DNA of 64,000 bases, from NCBI RefSeq assembly GCF_022539315.1, contig NC_066315.1:89382990-89446989 (forward strand), in the 5' to 3' direction. Source of the DNA: Serinus canaria. Taxonomy: Eukaryota; Chordata; Aves; Passeriformes; Fringillidae. This document shows, one piece after another, positions 11,217-23,342 of the stretch; position 1 is the stretch's first letter; every line of letters starts with the position of its first letter. The notes under the pieces are model-generated. The model was given only the letters and a program-made list of their open reading frames with translations, did no database searches and was not told the DNA's origin. The position numbers and the translations under genes were made by a program.

Positions 11217-14200
11217 CTTTGCAGGACCTTTTTATTTAGCTTTACAGAACAGTGAAATGGGTTTTTTGAACCTTAATACTCAACGGTACATGTGCTCCTG
11301 GTCTGGAAAAATTGTAATGCCCAGTGGGTTCACTTAGGTCTGCCCATGTAAGTTGCAGTTGTGTGACATTATCTACATACAAGTAAAAACCCTTCTTTAT
11401 TTTTATAGAAAGCTTCAGAATATGTAAAATTTCTGCAGCCAAGGATTATATACACTCCTGAAATAATTCCTCATTGTAGTAATTCATTCTTCCTTTCATC
11501 TTTTGTGTTTGGTCAGATAACATTTCCCTGATGGAATATGGTAGCTCCCTTATTTTTAAGGAGACCCAACACATGAGAAAACAAAAACTCAACTCAGTGG
11601 TCTTACTCTTATTAGGAAAATGTTCCAAGGCAACAGATTTATCACTCATGTGAAACCCCTCATATGCAGATCAACACTTTCAAATTTTGAAGGAATTTTC
11701 CAATTGCATTGGTGTCTGCTTTTAAGTGACATTATTGAGAACGATTGTATATGGAAAAGAGGGGACTGTAATAAGGACAGAATATGTGATATTGGAGCTG
11801 TTTTAGTTGCAATTATTGAGTGTAAAATGGATATGCAAAACCCAAAGAAGACAGTGTGAACTCATAGTGTGTAACTGGATACTACTGATCTTACTGAACT
11901 GTCTGTGTGGGAAGTCACTGTGTCATAATGTCAAGGAATGAAATTCACAGAAAATTTCACAGAAAATTTGTAAAATATTGCTAAAATTTTTATACAGCAT
12001 GGAAAGTCTTGGCAATTATTCATGTTTGGGTGGAAAATATTCTTCTGGAGAAAATTATAGCTGCCTGTCACAGGCTGAAGTTTCCTGGAAAGCATCTTCC
12101 AGATATCTTTAATATATTTACCAGATAAGCCCAGGAAAGGTAGTGGCTCAAGTAATATTCTCTGAGGCACTTGCAATGTAGACAACAATAAAGTCCAGAA
12201 GTTTTGCTTTGCCACCTGATGGGAAAATGAGTCAAAAAACTGCTCTCTAAGGAAACAATGTAAGCGTCTTGGCTGACCCATAAACTGCATTCTGCACCAT
12301 ATCTCTTCTCAGCCGCAGAAAACATTACTTTCAAAAGAAAACAAAACAAAAAAAATTGAGAGACTGGAAAGAAATATAAAATAAGAATATTCAAAAAAAG
12401 AGTTTCTATAAGTTGTATGGAAATTCAAGCAGCAGATTGGCTTGAATCATCCTACTACCAGCCATTGTCAATCACTATACCCACAGCTTAGATTTGAGAG
12501 CAGAAGGTTTTTTTTATTCTGTGATCAGGCATGTTAGGGCAAGAAGGATTGTCCATCAGAGAAGGGGGAAGACTAGAAACTCCAAGTTATAGAATAGGGA
12601 TAGTGTCATGACTTGCTCAAGTTAGTATGCTTTAGACTTGGAGTGAATTCTGCCTAATTCTGCTTTGTGTTTTATCAATGCTGTGCACCCAAACAGCCTG
12701 GAAGCAGTAGCCACTTCACTATTGGGAGCTGGCAAGCCTCCCTCTAGGTTTGGTTTTTCATACCTGTACTGAACTAAATCAACATGTTTCAGATGTTTCT
12801 GGACTGAGACTTTGTTTTTACTATTAGAAAGTCTGATATTGCATAACATTTCCAAAGAGATTTTGCTTGGTTTTTCTCCAATGCAGAGATGAGCACTATA
12901 GATGAGCAGTGGAAAACAATTTAAGAAATGGCTGCAGATCTTGCAACTGAAATTCATTTTGGCTAAATCTAAACAAGGAGGAGGGTTACAGAGGTCAAAT
13001 GTAGTTATGTAGTATGTAAAGAGTAGAATGAGCAAATAATTGAAAGGCTTTTGAAAAATATATAAACAGTCTGGTAGAAAGACAGACTGAAGAGAGTTTA
13101 TACAAATAAGCAGAAGAAAGTTAAAAGGATAATTAGAGGAGCAAAGAAACAATATTGGATGTCAAGCTGTATGGAATATTTCATTTAAAAGCTCTTCAAC
13201 TATAACTGTAATAGAGACATAAGTTCAAAGGTTAAATTGTCCCATTAAAAACAATGATGGGGGATTGAAGGCAGGGTATAAGGAAGTGGCAATTTGTTAA
13301 ACGTTATTTAGCTTCTGTTATTACAGCTGAAGAAGAAGATGGAAAACTGCTTGGCAGAAGAATTTTGTTTCTCACAAAAATAGGCCAGCTCCTAATAAAG
13401 TGCAGGTAAAATTGGAAGTAAATGAGTAATTTATCAGCAAATGCACATTATCCTGGTGTCACAGACAGAAGTTTTGGAGATTTAGGAAATATACTCTAAT
13501 TTGCTCTAAGTTAGGGAGGTTCTAGCTTATTATCAACATTTTTTTGTGTATAAGCTTTGTGGGAATTCTCATAGAGCACTGGAGTAGCTCAAATGCCTTT
13601 ACAATTATTTTCCTCAGTGCAGCTCATCCTGGACTTTTAGAAATTAAAGTAATAGAAATTATCCAGGTTAGTGGCAGATTATATATCAACATACACAAGT
13701 CAAATATAGAGGTAAGAACACGCAATAAAAGAGCAGAACAAATCTAAACCTTCACTAAAGAACCATATGAAAATAAATGTTGGGAAAACCTAAGAAGATT
13801 CTTGCAAAATATACAGAAATATATTTCCTCAGATCAGATACCAGCACTGCAATGAAATATTAAAGCTTTGAGCTGGACGACTATCACAGCATATAAATGA
13901 ATACATTAACCAGCTCAGTTTGTAAACTGTGAGAAAAATTCAAGTAGAGCATCATATTCAAAAGAACCGGAAATGTTCATGTGGCATAAGGTTTAAAATC
14001 ACGCCACAGAACAAAAGCAGCATACGCCATATAATGAGATAAATTAGAATATTTTTACAAGAGAGAAAAATAGGAATAATACACAACACCCAGTGAATAT
14101 AAAGACTTAATATTAAATGAGTGTTCTGTCATTAAATAAATCTTGAAAACTGAAGCTCAGCCCCTTTTATTTCCAAAATTCAGCATTCAATATTCTTCTA

Positions 14201-15599
14201 AAGATGGCTGGACATTCAAAAATGTCTCTTATTAACACAGGCAAAATTGAGAGTTTCTGAGAGTTTTGAATAGCTGGCAGTTTGAGTGCATAATCTTTCC
14301 TAACACCATTTTTTCCAGTGAGGAGTCATATCTATGTTGCCTTCAACAGCCCCGTTTTGGCATTTCCACCTTTTATTGCTTACAGGCAAGATTGACTTCA
14401 TCAGCCTCTTCTCTATGACAGCTAATATCAGCTAAAAGAGTTTTCTTTGGTGAATCCCATCTCCTCTTTATATCTTTGCACCAGTGGAAGCTAAGAGCTT
14501 CCATTGGAAGGAGGAGCCTTTAGGATGCAAAATGGAAAGTGGATAGCTGGAAAACTGTCAGAAACCAATCTGCCCCTAATTATAGGGGTCTAGACAGCTA
14601 CAATAGCAGATACAGCTGTGAAGCAAAGAAATAGTAACAGCCTCTGTCACAGACACTATGGGAAAACTTTCCATTAACCAGTTCTGGGCCTTTAGGGGAG
14701 CACTAGAGGAAAATAGGAAGCTTTTTTGTAATTTGATTTCTCTTTCTGTAAAAGTAAGATGTAGAATATTCACATTAAGGATCTCAAGCCTCGTTTTTTG
14801 ACTAAAACTCCTCATATCTCAGATGCAATACCAATAGATTTATTTCTTCTTCAGTCCTCATGGTCTATGTATCTCTTACATATTCTTGCCAGCTTTACAA
14901 AAAAATACACCTGTTTCATCATGGGAGTTGATTATTGTAGTTTTCTCTTTAAAAATCTCTCAGGTTTGTCACATCAGCTCTGAATATAAGAACTCAACTG
15001 CTGTATTGCTATTCAGATGAATTGAGCATATTATGCTATTCCTCTCTTTTGTAGAGTAACTGCTTCTTAAAAAGCTGATATACTATCAAATGCCACTACT
15101 TTTTAAAGCTCTTACTAATGTGGGCCCTGGTTCTATTCTTTAATCTCATTTTGACAGGTATCTGGGCCATGTGTGTCTCCTATTATTTAAATACCATACT
15201 GTCACGACTTAAGAAGGTAAATGCCTTTTGCTTTCTATGCTTCAAATTTAAGATGGTTTTAAATTATGTTCTAAATAATGTAAATTATGGTGGTTCTAAA
15301 TGTATATTTTTATGTCTTTATGGTGTTTAAAATTACAAATATTCCAATAGAATGAGAGGGAAAATATAAAATCTTTACCATAATAGCAATAATGTTTGGT
15401 ATTTCACTGCTTTAGGTGCAAAGAGAATACATAATTACCTGCTATAATTATTACCCCTGCAAAAAGTTTCTGTATCTCAACAAAATTCTCAATTGGAGCA
15501 ATATATACTAAAAGGTAAATCTTGAGACTTAAATCAGATTAATGCACAAATCTGCTTTTATCATAAAAGGAGAGGGGAAAAAAGCCCTTGAATTATTTT
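11217..15599. other. Non-coding DNA, no repeat or gene recognised
   Basis: Unique AT-rich sequence. The longest frame is 176 codons on the minus strand (12622-13152). It has no recognisable domain, a patchy hydrophobic composition and no similarity I can name, so I treat it as chance. A 12-bp tandem duplication lies at 11945-11968. Parts of 12.9-13.2 kb vaguely resemble old LINE sequence, but no motif is clear. Confidence 0.45.
11945..11968. repeat. Tandem duplication, 12 bp unit
   Basis: The word tcacagaaaatt is present twice head to tail (11945-11956 and 11957-11968) without mismatches. Confidence 0.85.
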
Positions 15600-16180
15600 C
15601 CTTTTTCTTGCTACATACCTCAAGCCATTACTGCCAACCCATCAAATGAAAACTGCATCTTCTAGAAGCTAAAATTGCGAACACTACAAGTCATGTTGCA
15701 GTTGACATGAAAACAACCATTGCTGGCATATCTTGTATTTTTACAGCTGACTATTCTCTCCCTGACATTTTTAGTAAAGTTGAGCAATATCCAGATTCCA
15801 GCCTTGATACCAGTCGGCACAGCAACATTCATCTTAAGATGACATCTGTTGAGAATTTTTCAATAACTTAATGGTTATAAAGCATGTGAGGAGGGGGATA
15901 ATAGAGGGATTATGACATAAAAATGCTAAAGCCCTTGTGGGGGAACTGCTGCACATAAAGTTTTGATTTGGTAATTCAAACTAATGCAGTTTGTAGTCCT
16001 CTAGAGAGAGGGCAATAATGGTGCACAATATGCTCTTAAACACTGATGCATAACACATTGTGCTAGAGCCAAAAGGCACTGTACAATATCATTATGGTGT
16101 AGAGAGAAGCAGTAACTTTGGGAGCTGCTTTTACAAAGATCTGAATGCACAGGTAACAAACAATGCTATTCCTCTCCTTT
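15600..16180. promoter_or_regulatory. Candidate conserved non-coding element
   Basis: A high-complexity segment with no simple repeats or transposon motifs. It retains a few CpGs (near 15677 and 15814) in otherwise CpG-poor DNA and is dense in short homeodomain- and SOX-like words. Vertebrate enhancers in gene deserts often look like this. There is no open frame of note. The call rests on sequence character only, and alignment to other vertebrates would decide it. Confidence 0.3.
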
Positions 16181-19100
16181 CTATGCTCCTTAATCTATTC
16201 ATTTGGGCATCTTAGGAAAACATGGCATTTACTGTTAATAGGACAAAATAATAAAGTTAAAAATAGAAAGATTTGTGTCATGCAGTACATATAGGCTTGC
16301 CTTCTTTGTTTGTCTTTGAATGTGGTGAAATAGGGAATGAACATACTTGGACAAAGTAAGAAAAGAGACAAAATTAAAGATCTGCCTATGTATAATGGAC
16401 CAAATTAAGCACTAATGATATTATTAGAGGATAAAAAGCATGCAGAAATGGAATTGAGAATTATTATAAAATTTATAAAAATCTCACGCAATGTACAGAT
16501 AATATGATTTTTTATTATTTTGCCTATTTTATTATTGTTGAAATGGGTTTATTTAATTTACTTTGGATGTATTGCTGGATGTAATGTCAAATACAACATT
16601 TAAATGAGAACACAGTTTTTTGGTTACTTCTCCAGGATTTTATGGCAGTGTGAATTTAAGGAGATAAAACCAATATGCTTGAATGGCAAATTGCCTGTAC
16701 CAGGACAAAGAAAAATAAGTAAAAAAGTGCCACATTAGCTGATTTTCTAGAAAATGCATATATAGATGACTTTCTGGTTCATAAGGACCCTATCAAGGTT
16801 GAACAACTCCATCATGCCCTTCCTGTAAACATGCTGATACCTTTTCGGATTTTTTAATCTGAGTCAAAAGTTTAAGAAAAAGGTCTTATTATCAAAATAC
16901 TTTTTCTTATGAGGAGTGCTGTAAGAACACTATTTTTGTGCCTTTGCACAAATGTGATTCCTCTCATCTTCCTTTTGTGGCCTGAAAATCAGTTTTCCAG
17001 TGGAGTTTGGTTGATTTGACTAATCATACTTAATGGCATCAACATATGGAAAAATTATAATCAATCACATCCCAATGTGCTTGTCCCATTTGAATGGGAC
17101 TAGTCAGCTTCCCAGGGGCCTATTTCCTTCAACTGTGTCTGAAGCAGCAGCCCAGAAAACTGGCCCACCTCATTCTGACTGACAAAAGTATACAGGAATC
17201 CTGTGTTAAGGACTGAGTATAGAAGTTATGGGAAAAAAAACCCAAAAAATAGAGAAAAAGGTTTGCACTCCTGCGTGTGCAGGTGTCAAATGTCATTTCA
17301 GGTAGTGAGGCTAAACCTCTTGGCTCTCTGCTGCTGCTCCAGACAGCTGTGTCTTCCCTGTAGGTCCCAGGTCATAACTGCCCTCTCTATGCTGATGTGC
17401 CAGGCAACTGAGGGGATGTAAAACAAGTTAGGGGTTGCTGCTCCTCTCTGTTTCACTCATCCCAGATCCATGGGTCCTCTGCCATAAAGGCAAAACAAGT
17501 CTGTTCTCACCAAGGGATCAGGCTCTGAGCTGCTGCCCAATTTTTAGTGTCATATCTGGTAGTACAGACTCTATCTCATGCTTCACCGTGGTCTTCTGGA
17601 TCTCTGCTGGACCTTGTTCCTCTCCAGTGGGCTCTGGAGCCAAAGGAGTCTGTGTAGCAGTACATCACTGGGTCATTGTGCTCACAAGGCTTGTGCTTTA
17701 TGTGCAGCGCTTGTGCCAACAGGAAGCTTTGCAAAGGGGCCCAGATCTTCTCAGAGAGAGTTATTTATGTGCCCTGTGATTGAACTTAATTTAAATTAAT
17801 GTCTTTTTTGGAATCCTAGCAAATAGAGTGGCCAACATTTCCTCTTTTGTCATTCAGCTGCACTCTGGCATTTTTTTTCTCACAGATTACTGGTGACAGT
17901 AATAAGTTTTTAGGGTCCTTTCCTTCCCAGTTCTTTCCATGTTTCCCATGAGGAGTCTGATCCCCAAGCTTGTTGAGCAAATGGAAGTTTTTTTTAATTT
18001 AAAGTCAAAATATTTGGTGTGAATTTTCATTTTCAGCTGAGGTATCTTTACGTTGAATCATGCCTCAATGAATGAGAAGCTAGGACACAGTGGATACCCA
18101 GAAAGGAAGACATTGCTTGGTAAACATCACCCGACAATAGAACAAGCAGGACTCTGCGGCTCCCAAAATCAGTGTTATAAGGCAGCTGTGTGATTTAAAT
18201 AGGGGTTGATTTGGAACAAATTAATTTTGGGTTCAAATGTCATGGTTTGAATGTGTGTCACACAGCTTCTTCCTGTCAGGATCATTGTTGGATTTGGTAG
18301 TGCCCATCACAAGCAGTGCTCTGTGATCGCGTGTTCACTTCTCATCTAGAGCAGAGCAGTACTAGCTCATTGTCTGATGAAGAATAGATGTTTGTGACTG
18401 AGAATCTGTGATATTATAGACTTTTCTCAGGGGTACAGTTCCCCCTTTTCTGTCTTTAAATGCCTGGAAAGGTGTAGAAATGTAGGTGTTGCAAACCTGT
18501 TGGTGCACAGTAGTTCTTCACTCATGCCTGGTCCACAACTGGCAAAGGCAAGGTTTCATTCCCACTGTTCCTTCTTGTTCGTAAGGGCAGAATTCCAGGA
18601 AACAATGACTGTGATCCTTCTCTAGGCCACTTACAGTGTGCATGCAAAACAGGAGGTGTGGTTGGAAAAGTATAGGCACTACTCAAATGATGCAGCAAGA
18701 TTAGTAGCCCCAAAAGGACGGTTTGAATTTTATCCTTTTTCCCAGCCTGCAGATTCCAGGATATCTATTGAGTGTGATATACAAGATGCATATTATCTTT
18801 GAAAATAAAATACTGGGATATAAATTACCATTTTAAAAAACCCTCAGGTTTTTTTACATTACCATTAAAAAAAAAATTAGTGGCACACCAATTAAAAGAC
18901 TCAAAATTCTGCTCCATGCTTAATATATAATGGGGGAAATTACATGGAATATATGTAAATCTTTTTATGTTTTCTTTATATATAGTATCGTAATCCCTTG
19001 AATGAGAATTTGCTGCATTGTTCCATTGCCAAAGTGATGTCTACAAATGAGGGCTCAGGGAATTGTTGCAGGCTTTCTGATGAACTGAGCCAGCAAGCCA

Positions 19101-20329
19101 CTGTGGACACAAGCCTGAGTTTTTGAATGAAGGAGGGGATTTACACATGCAAAGATATTTGTCTACTTTCCCTTTCAGATTTTCAACAAACAGCTCCTCC
19201 TTTCATATACTGGCAATAATTGGAAACAAAATGCAAAACCTAAATGTACTTGTGTGCTCCAAGTCTTCTCCATCTTTTTCAGCTATAAAATTTTTCTCTG
19301 TTAAAAGATGCAGCTCTTCTTTACAGTTGTCACTGATGAGATAATTAATACAATAGCTCAAAATTCATTATTTTAACCATCTTCTAAACACTTCTAAAAA
19401 TACTTAAATGCAATTTGGCAGACAAATTACTAGTGAAACCATCTATCTATCAGGGAGACTTTCAGTTAAAAGTTTGTACAAATAAATATATTCTATATGT
19501 TATTCTTTTCAAAGAATGTTTGATCTAATAGCTTCTAAAGATGGAATTTTGTTTGATTTCCTCGTTGTTTAATACCTAAAAGAAACGTCTGAAAAAGACG
19601 AAAGATGCATTAGTTTTCTTAGCTACTTAGCATTAGAGGAGTCAGTATTTTGTGAATTAAAGAACAAGATTCAGTTTAAAGGATGAATTTTTTTTCCTAC
19701 TGATTGCCTCCCTGCTTGAAAATACTAAGTGGCCTTAAAGTGCCAAGGAGTTATAAGAAGTTTAAATTAATGTTAAATATATTAATCATTTTTTTCCTAT
19801 GGAAAAAGGAATAAATTCCGTATAGTCACACATTCAAACCCCAGCTATTTAATGATTTTTGTAGGATATCTGATATACATTAGTGGTATATAGTGACCTG
19901 AAATACACATGAAACCAACAAAAGAAGAAATATAGGACTGCCTTTGTCCCTGTACTCTTTGTGTCTGTGCATGGCCTTCTCATGTGCTGGGATATGAAGT
20001 ATGTGACTCCATGAAACTTTTCACCCCTTATCTTTCCTTGTGCATTTGGATAGTATATATTTAGATTCTCTGATATCGGTGCAGAGGAGAAAACTTTCCT
20101 GAATACATTTTTATAATCATTTGTATACATAAGGCCATGGTATCTACAGATTTGGGGAAATTAATATTAAATGTTAAGGCAAAGCAGCTAGCAATAACCA
20201 GGGAACTTTCAAGGTCATACCTGCAAAAATAATTTCTTGTATACTAAAAACAGCATTCAGTCATTTCTGAAAGAAAAAAAGATAGAACATTCGATGCAGC
20301 TTTTCATCACTTTCACGGGTTTTCTTTTG
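16181..20329. other. Non-coding DNA, including a GC-richer patch at 17.2-17.8 kb
   Basis: Mostly unique AT-rich sequence. Between 17200 and 17790 the GC content rises and three frames stay open for 70-114 codons. Their translations are cysteine/serine/leucine-rich without any domain, so I read this as composition. It may be an old transposon or a non-coding exon. A word similar to the start of some avian LTRs (tgtcatggtttgaatg, 18239-18254) is present, but no matching 3' end or internal sequence was found. Confidence 0.45.
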
Positions 20330-20960
20330 AAAAGAAGCGCTACACTCTAGACTCCTTCCAGTCAATCAGAATGTAGAATTCTTTTTCAGAAATTCTTATT
20401 TTAATCTACAAGGAAGCCCTATTCCCTTCAGAAATCATTTGTAAGCAGCAGTTGAGTTTTGCTAGTCCACTGTCTGAGGTGAATCCCAGATCAGTTATGG
20501 TTTGCAGATAATTGTGAGGCGCACAAACAACTGTTTTTAAAGGCAGTGTTCTCACTGTAGTTTAAATTCGTTTTATAAATGAGGTGGTAGAGTAACAAAT
20601 GTTTATAGTTAAAACTCCGCAATGGAAAATGTCCCCCAAGTCAGAAGGCAGGACCCACTCGATCAAGTTTATAATTAAGCAACAATCTCAAGAAACGCGG
20701 TCATTACCAACCTTTAATGACTACTTTGTTGGTTAACAGCTCAATGTGAAGTTGAGGATTGTTAACACTCTATCAAACTTCTTGTTAAGCGTGCTAAGTT
20801 TTTATTTAAACACACTTGGATGGCAGCTGGAAAGCTGTGGGGGAATCGGACATTCTCAAGTGGCTAATGACCAGTTTTTTTCCATCACTCAGAACACAGG
20901 GCACATTCCTTTATGTTTATATAATAGCTGTTAACTACAGATGGCTGGTGCCACCCGATT
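20330..20960. promoter_or_regulatory. Candidate conserved non-coding element (enhancer-like)
   Basis: Unique sequence with clustered factor-like words: gtcaatca at 20361-20368 (PBX/HOX-like), taatga at 20715-20720, ctttgtt at 20724-20730 (SOX/TCF-like), and ggttaac at 20731-20737 beside another ttaac at 20762-20766. CpGs such as aacgcgg (20694-20700) and cgatcaag near 20659 are retained despite general CpG loss. No coding frame or repeat is present. Together with the next element it forms the strongest regulatory-looking cluster in the window. Function and target are inference. Confidence 0.4.
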
Positions 20961-21479
20961 TTGGTACTTTGTGTGACCTTAGTCATCTACTGTATCTGCA
21001 ACCAGTTGATGCTCTTTTGCTGCTGAGCTTTTGTGGAATAACAGAAGTTTGTCTTAGAGCCTTTTGGAGAATCCAGCCAAGAAGACATAATAATTACCAC
21101 AGAAACCAATAGTGACACAAAAACAGAAAGTACCTTTCCAAATGCTATGACAGCCTCTGCTGAATCAGATTTATTCTGGTGGGCCAGAAAAGAAACCATT
21201 TTGCATGTTTGGTGAGGTGACTGGAAATTAATCTTACAAAGTCTACTGAAGTAATTCAGCCTAGGAACATCAGCTGGAACGCAAAGTCATACCTCTGAGT
21301 TAACAGCAGTTTTTCTTCAGAACTACCTGTGATGAGTGGCCATTTTCCTTGGTTTCCTGCACTAGCAAAGGTGCTGATGTTTTATGTTTTATGATACCTT
21401 TTTGGACAGGTGTCACCATTTACACTGCAACTGAAGAGCCCTTAAATTAGCAGCATGGGTCAGACTTGCTGAAAAGCAA
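20961..21479. other. Spacer between two candidate regulatory elements
   Basis: No gene or repeat. The character is intermediate, and parts may belong to the flanking candidate elements. Confidence 0.4.
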
Positions 21480-22320
21480 CAAGGATAGAGGGTGGCTGAA
21501 GTGATGTTATACACGGGTTTGTTGACTTTGTTGAAATACCCACAACAGTCGTGGAGTCAGACAAATTCCGCCTAATCAACCCGATAACTTATTATCAAAA
21601 GGATCTATTTCTTTGTCACGTCTGTCAGGGTAATCCGGAATTCATTATCATATTAATGTCCTGACTGGGCTCCTCTGGACCTCTGAGTTTTGTTTGTTGA
21701 AGAGCTTCCTGGGGCGTTTGGAGAAACAAAGCGCACTCTCTGGAACATGAGGCATTCAGAGCCGCGTACAGATGGGCCCGGGCTCTTTGTTCCTCTCTGC
21801 CTGGGAGGCTGTTATGGGAAGCAGCCAACCTGCAGTCTGTCACAGTGAACATTGTCAAGTCATTGTGTACTTTTAATTGTTACTATGTACATGGAATCTG
21901 AAAGGTCGCTCTGGATATATAGTACAAGTGCACAGAGCCCTTTGCCAGACCAAACAGCTGTCCTGTGGTGTTCCCATATTCAGCTCCAGTCACCTTTCCC
22001 TCATTGAAGGATTCTTCTGACAGAGCAATTAAAACATACGATTTATTACTAAACAGTCAATAAGGAAATCTTAGAAGTGCACTCTTTCACCACTTCACTG
22101 TTTCCCATGTGGCTGTCTTAACAGGTCCTTTTATATTTAAGCAATTATTTCTGCCCCAATGATATTACGGGCCCGGCAAGATTAATTAAAGAGCCGACAG
22201 CAAATTACAATAACAACCTCAAAATACAATCAGAGAGGTCAAACTGTATACCAAATTCTGTTCTTAGACGCTCCTAGATAAAATAAAACTCCCTAAGTTT
22301 GGCTGGCCTGCAAGAGATGA
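21480..22320. promoter_or_regulatory. Candidate conserved non-coding element (enhancer-like), strongest in window
   Basis: Dense, non-repetitive sequence with many regulatory-type words: ctttgttga at 21526-21534, ctttgtc at 21611-21617, ctgtcag at 21622-21628 (MEIS/TGIF-like), taatcc at 21631-21636 (OTX-like), acaaag at 21726-21731, ctttgtt at 21785-21791, taattg at 21874-21879 and attaattaa at 22181-22189. It holds an unusual number of CpGs for this window (near 21551, 21573, 21582, 21619, 21636, 21715, 21762-21766, 22168 and 22195). The word gggcccgg occurs twice, at 21774-21781 and 22169-22176. Stops in all frames exclude an exon of any length. It could be one or two long-range enhancers, but no conservation was measured. 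Confidence 0.45.
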
Positions 22321-23220
22321 ACTACATTCTTTTCTTTATTGAAGATACGTGGATATTTCTTTAGAAGACTTTGTGCAGCTTCTCATTTTTATCTGCAGCA
22401 TAAAAGATTCAGTCTTAAAGGAAAACGTAATTGTATATGGTGTGAATAACCCTTGGCTGTAGAAGCACTACTCACCAGGGAGTCTACAAGCTGTGTTAAG
22501 TCTAGATATGCTAATATTTGTTTTCCCATCATGCACCTCAGCTTTTGTTTAGAAAAATATGATTGCTTGCTAAGTACAGCTGAACACTAATAAAGAGGTG
22601 TTTCTAAATTTTCAAGTAAGTTAGTTTCATCAATATTGTTATGTATGTAAACGCAATAATTCATAAATAATTTAAAATTATTAGGTTTAAGATACAGATG
22701 CACAGAGATTTCAAGTTCCTACCCGCTCCGCTGACCCCAGATGTGCTAAATATGAAAAACCATACAAAATATATTGTGAAGAACATGGTCATTCTCATGC
22801 AATTTTGTCGCATTAAAACTTGGTAATGAAAAATTTCCATGCTGCATATATAGTAAAAATCAGTAAATATGTGTATAAATTCATATTTATACATGTCACT
22901 ATGTGGGGAAAAATACTATATTTAAGCTTTTTAAAATAAAATTTAACATACAAAGTTGATGTCCATAATGAACATGAATAAACTGTAATCCAGGTCCTAA
23001 AGTTTTAGATACAGAGCTTTTCATGATTAACAGTACAATGCATAATCCTGAGGGCCCTGCACTTCTGAAAATGTGCATATATTTGTATACAGATCCAGGT
23101 ATTCTTTAATATGGTACTGATTTCCAACTCTTTGGAGAGGGTAGGACCTTTTCCTCTTTCCTTTCCCTACGTTTTTCTTGTGATTTTTCCTGTTTGTTTT
23201 CCCGATTTCTTTTTCTTCCT
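22321..23220. other. Non-coding DNA, nothing recognised
   Basis: AT-rich unique sequence with a pyrimidine-rich stretch at 23150-23220 just before the CR1 fragment. Confidence 0.5.
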
Positions 23221-23298
23221 GAGTCAAAGAATGGGGAGGTTGGAAGGGTTGTCTGGTCCAGCCTCCCTGCTCAAGCAAGGTCAATCCAGAGCATAGAA
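23221..23298 (-). mobile_element. CR1 LINE 3'-end fragment, short
   Basis: On the + strand the sequence opens gagtcaaagaatgg and continues ggttggaaggg ... gtctggtccagcctccctgctcaagcaaggtc. This is the reverse complement of the common avian CR1 3' end. Compared with the usual form, about ten bases are missing after ggttggaaggg. The fragment is heavily 5' truncated and non-functional. Confidence 0.8.
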
Positions 23299-23327
23299 GT
23301 ATCCTTACCCCTATCTGTACTTTATCC

Positions 23328-23342
23328 TTTTTTTTTTTTTTT
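23328..23342. repeat. T homopolymer run
   Basis: Fifteen consecutive T residues shortly after the CR1 fragment. Confidence 0.9.

Noticed and set aside
12622..13152. 176-codon open frame on the minus strand
   Set aside because: No recognisable domain, no supporting promoter or splice context, and patchy composition. It is the longest chance frame in AT-rich DNA.
17435..17799. Overlapping frames of 73-114 codons in a GC-richer patch
   Set aside because: Two frames are open at the same place, both without domains. This is a composition effect or possibly an old unrecognised repeat.
18239..18730. Possible solo LTR starting tgtcatggtttgaa
   Set aside because: No matching end, no target duplication and no polyadenylation signal could be aligned to it.
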